Source: an uncultured Clostridia bacterium (GTDB taxonomy: Bacteria; Bacillota; Clostridia; Christensenellales; Aristaeellaceae). From it: a stretch of DNA of 15,134 nucleotides. The position numbers and the translations under genes were made by a program. This document shows, in pieces, positions 14,846 through 15,134 of the stretch. Under the pieces are notes generated by a model. The model ran no database searches. It was not told where the DNA came from and was given only the letters and a program-made list of their open reading frames with translations. The stretch is taken from the NCBI GenBank assembly GCA_937907055.1, contig CALCTW010000062.1:1-15134 (forward strand). Reading direction: 5' to 3'. Position 1 is the stretch's first letter; every line of letters starts with the position of its first letter.

Positions 14846-15134
14846 TTATTGATTGCCGCCGAATCGCTTTTCAAGGGCATCCCCCAGCGCGACCGCCAGA
14901 TTCTGCCCGCCGCCCTTCACACGGCTGCGCTCGATCACCTTGCGGATCTCCACATTGGCCGCCTCCACCTCCTTGCGGAACTCACGCGAGGAGGTACGGA
15001 GCGCGCCGTGACCCATGGTGATCACCTGCTCCAGACCATCGCTCGTGACCACACGGGCCCGGTAGGGGCGCTTGAAATTGAAGGTGTATTTCTCGATGAA
15101 ATGATCGGCGGTCTCGCTTTCCGAGGTGTAGACC
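14846..15134 (-). CDS. YacP/Rae1-like NYN (PIN-fold) ribonuclease, N-terminus beyond window
   Basis: The frame is open from the right edge to TAA at 14846-14848, giving the last 95 residues of a protein that starts outside the window. The visible part reads VYTSESETADHFIEKY, then ARVVTSDGLEQVITMGHGALRTSSREF, then a Lys/Arg/Glu-rich C-terminal helix. ETAD-x-x-IE, the TSD strand and G-x-GA-x-R-x-S-x-REF are the signature of YacP-like NYN domains. Bacillus Rae1 in this family is a ribosome-associated mRNA endonuclease. The catalytic aspartate nearer the N-terminus is outside the window and cannot be checked. Its place directly upstream of tex suggests a shared RNA-metabolism transcript. Confidence 0.85.
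   Translation of the reverse strand, partial: VYTSESETADHFIEKYTFNFKRPYRARVVTSDGLEQVITMGHGALRTSSREFRKEVEAANVEIRKVIERSRVKGGGQNLAVALGDALEKRFGGNQ

Overview
The window looks like a chromosomal segment from a moderately GC-rich gut-type Clostridia member (Bacillota, Lachnospiraceae/Oscillospirales-like). The grounds are strong AGGAGG ribosome binding sites, sigma-A promoters, intrinsic terminators, a Sec-exported protein with InlB-type repeats and Cna-B domains, Tex plus a YacP-like protein, and a macro-domain protein with a C-terminal module familiar from Lachnospiraceae. This placement is inference. Every gene I can support lies on the minus strand, so the reading order is right to left. The long plus-strand ORFs are shadows. 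I see no tRNA, rRNA, CRISPR array or insertion sequence.

Right end (15134-11290): the 3' end of a YacP/Rae1-like NYN nuclease gene, then tex (S1/YqgF RNA-binding protein), then a macro-domain ADP-ribose protein fused to a C-terminal helical module. This group closes with an intrinsic terminator at 11290-11332.

Centre (11158-5037): the most interesting block is one apparent eight-gene operon. It starts at a well-formed promoter (TTGAAA, 17 nt, TATACT) and ends at a GUAA-capped terminator. The order is a membrane-anchored transglutaminase-like protein, a GspF/PilC platform protein, four small single-pass proteins that look like divergent minor pseudopilins, a PilT-like ATPase, and a winged-helix/BTAD regulator with a degenerate GGDEF-like C-terminus. 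Genes are tightly packed, with overlaps and start codons next to stop codons. The block codes for the core of a type IV filament machine. It has no recognisable PilB, prepilin peptidase, PilM/N/O or canonical major pilin, so those must be encoded elsewhere or be replaced.

Left end (5036-1): an AT-rich regulatory region of about 440 nt carries tandem promoters, a 14-bp palindrome, an inverted repeat and a possible 25-codon ORF. It drives a three-gene envelope operon. Two genes encode membrane-anchored proteins with related Ig-like ectodomains, the second also having a long acidic stalk and an SH3-like domain. The third encodes a large secreted surface protein with three InlB/Flg_new-type repeats and Cna-B domains, cut by the window edge.

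Taken together, the left two thirds of the window encode envelope and surface functions (filament machine, adhesin, anchored Ig-like proteins), beside a right-hand block of RNA and ADP-ribose metabolism genes. A functional link between the filament operon and the surface operon is inferred only from adjacency.
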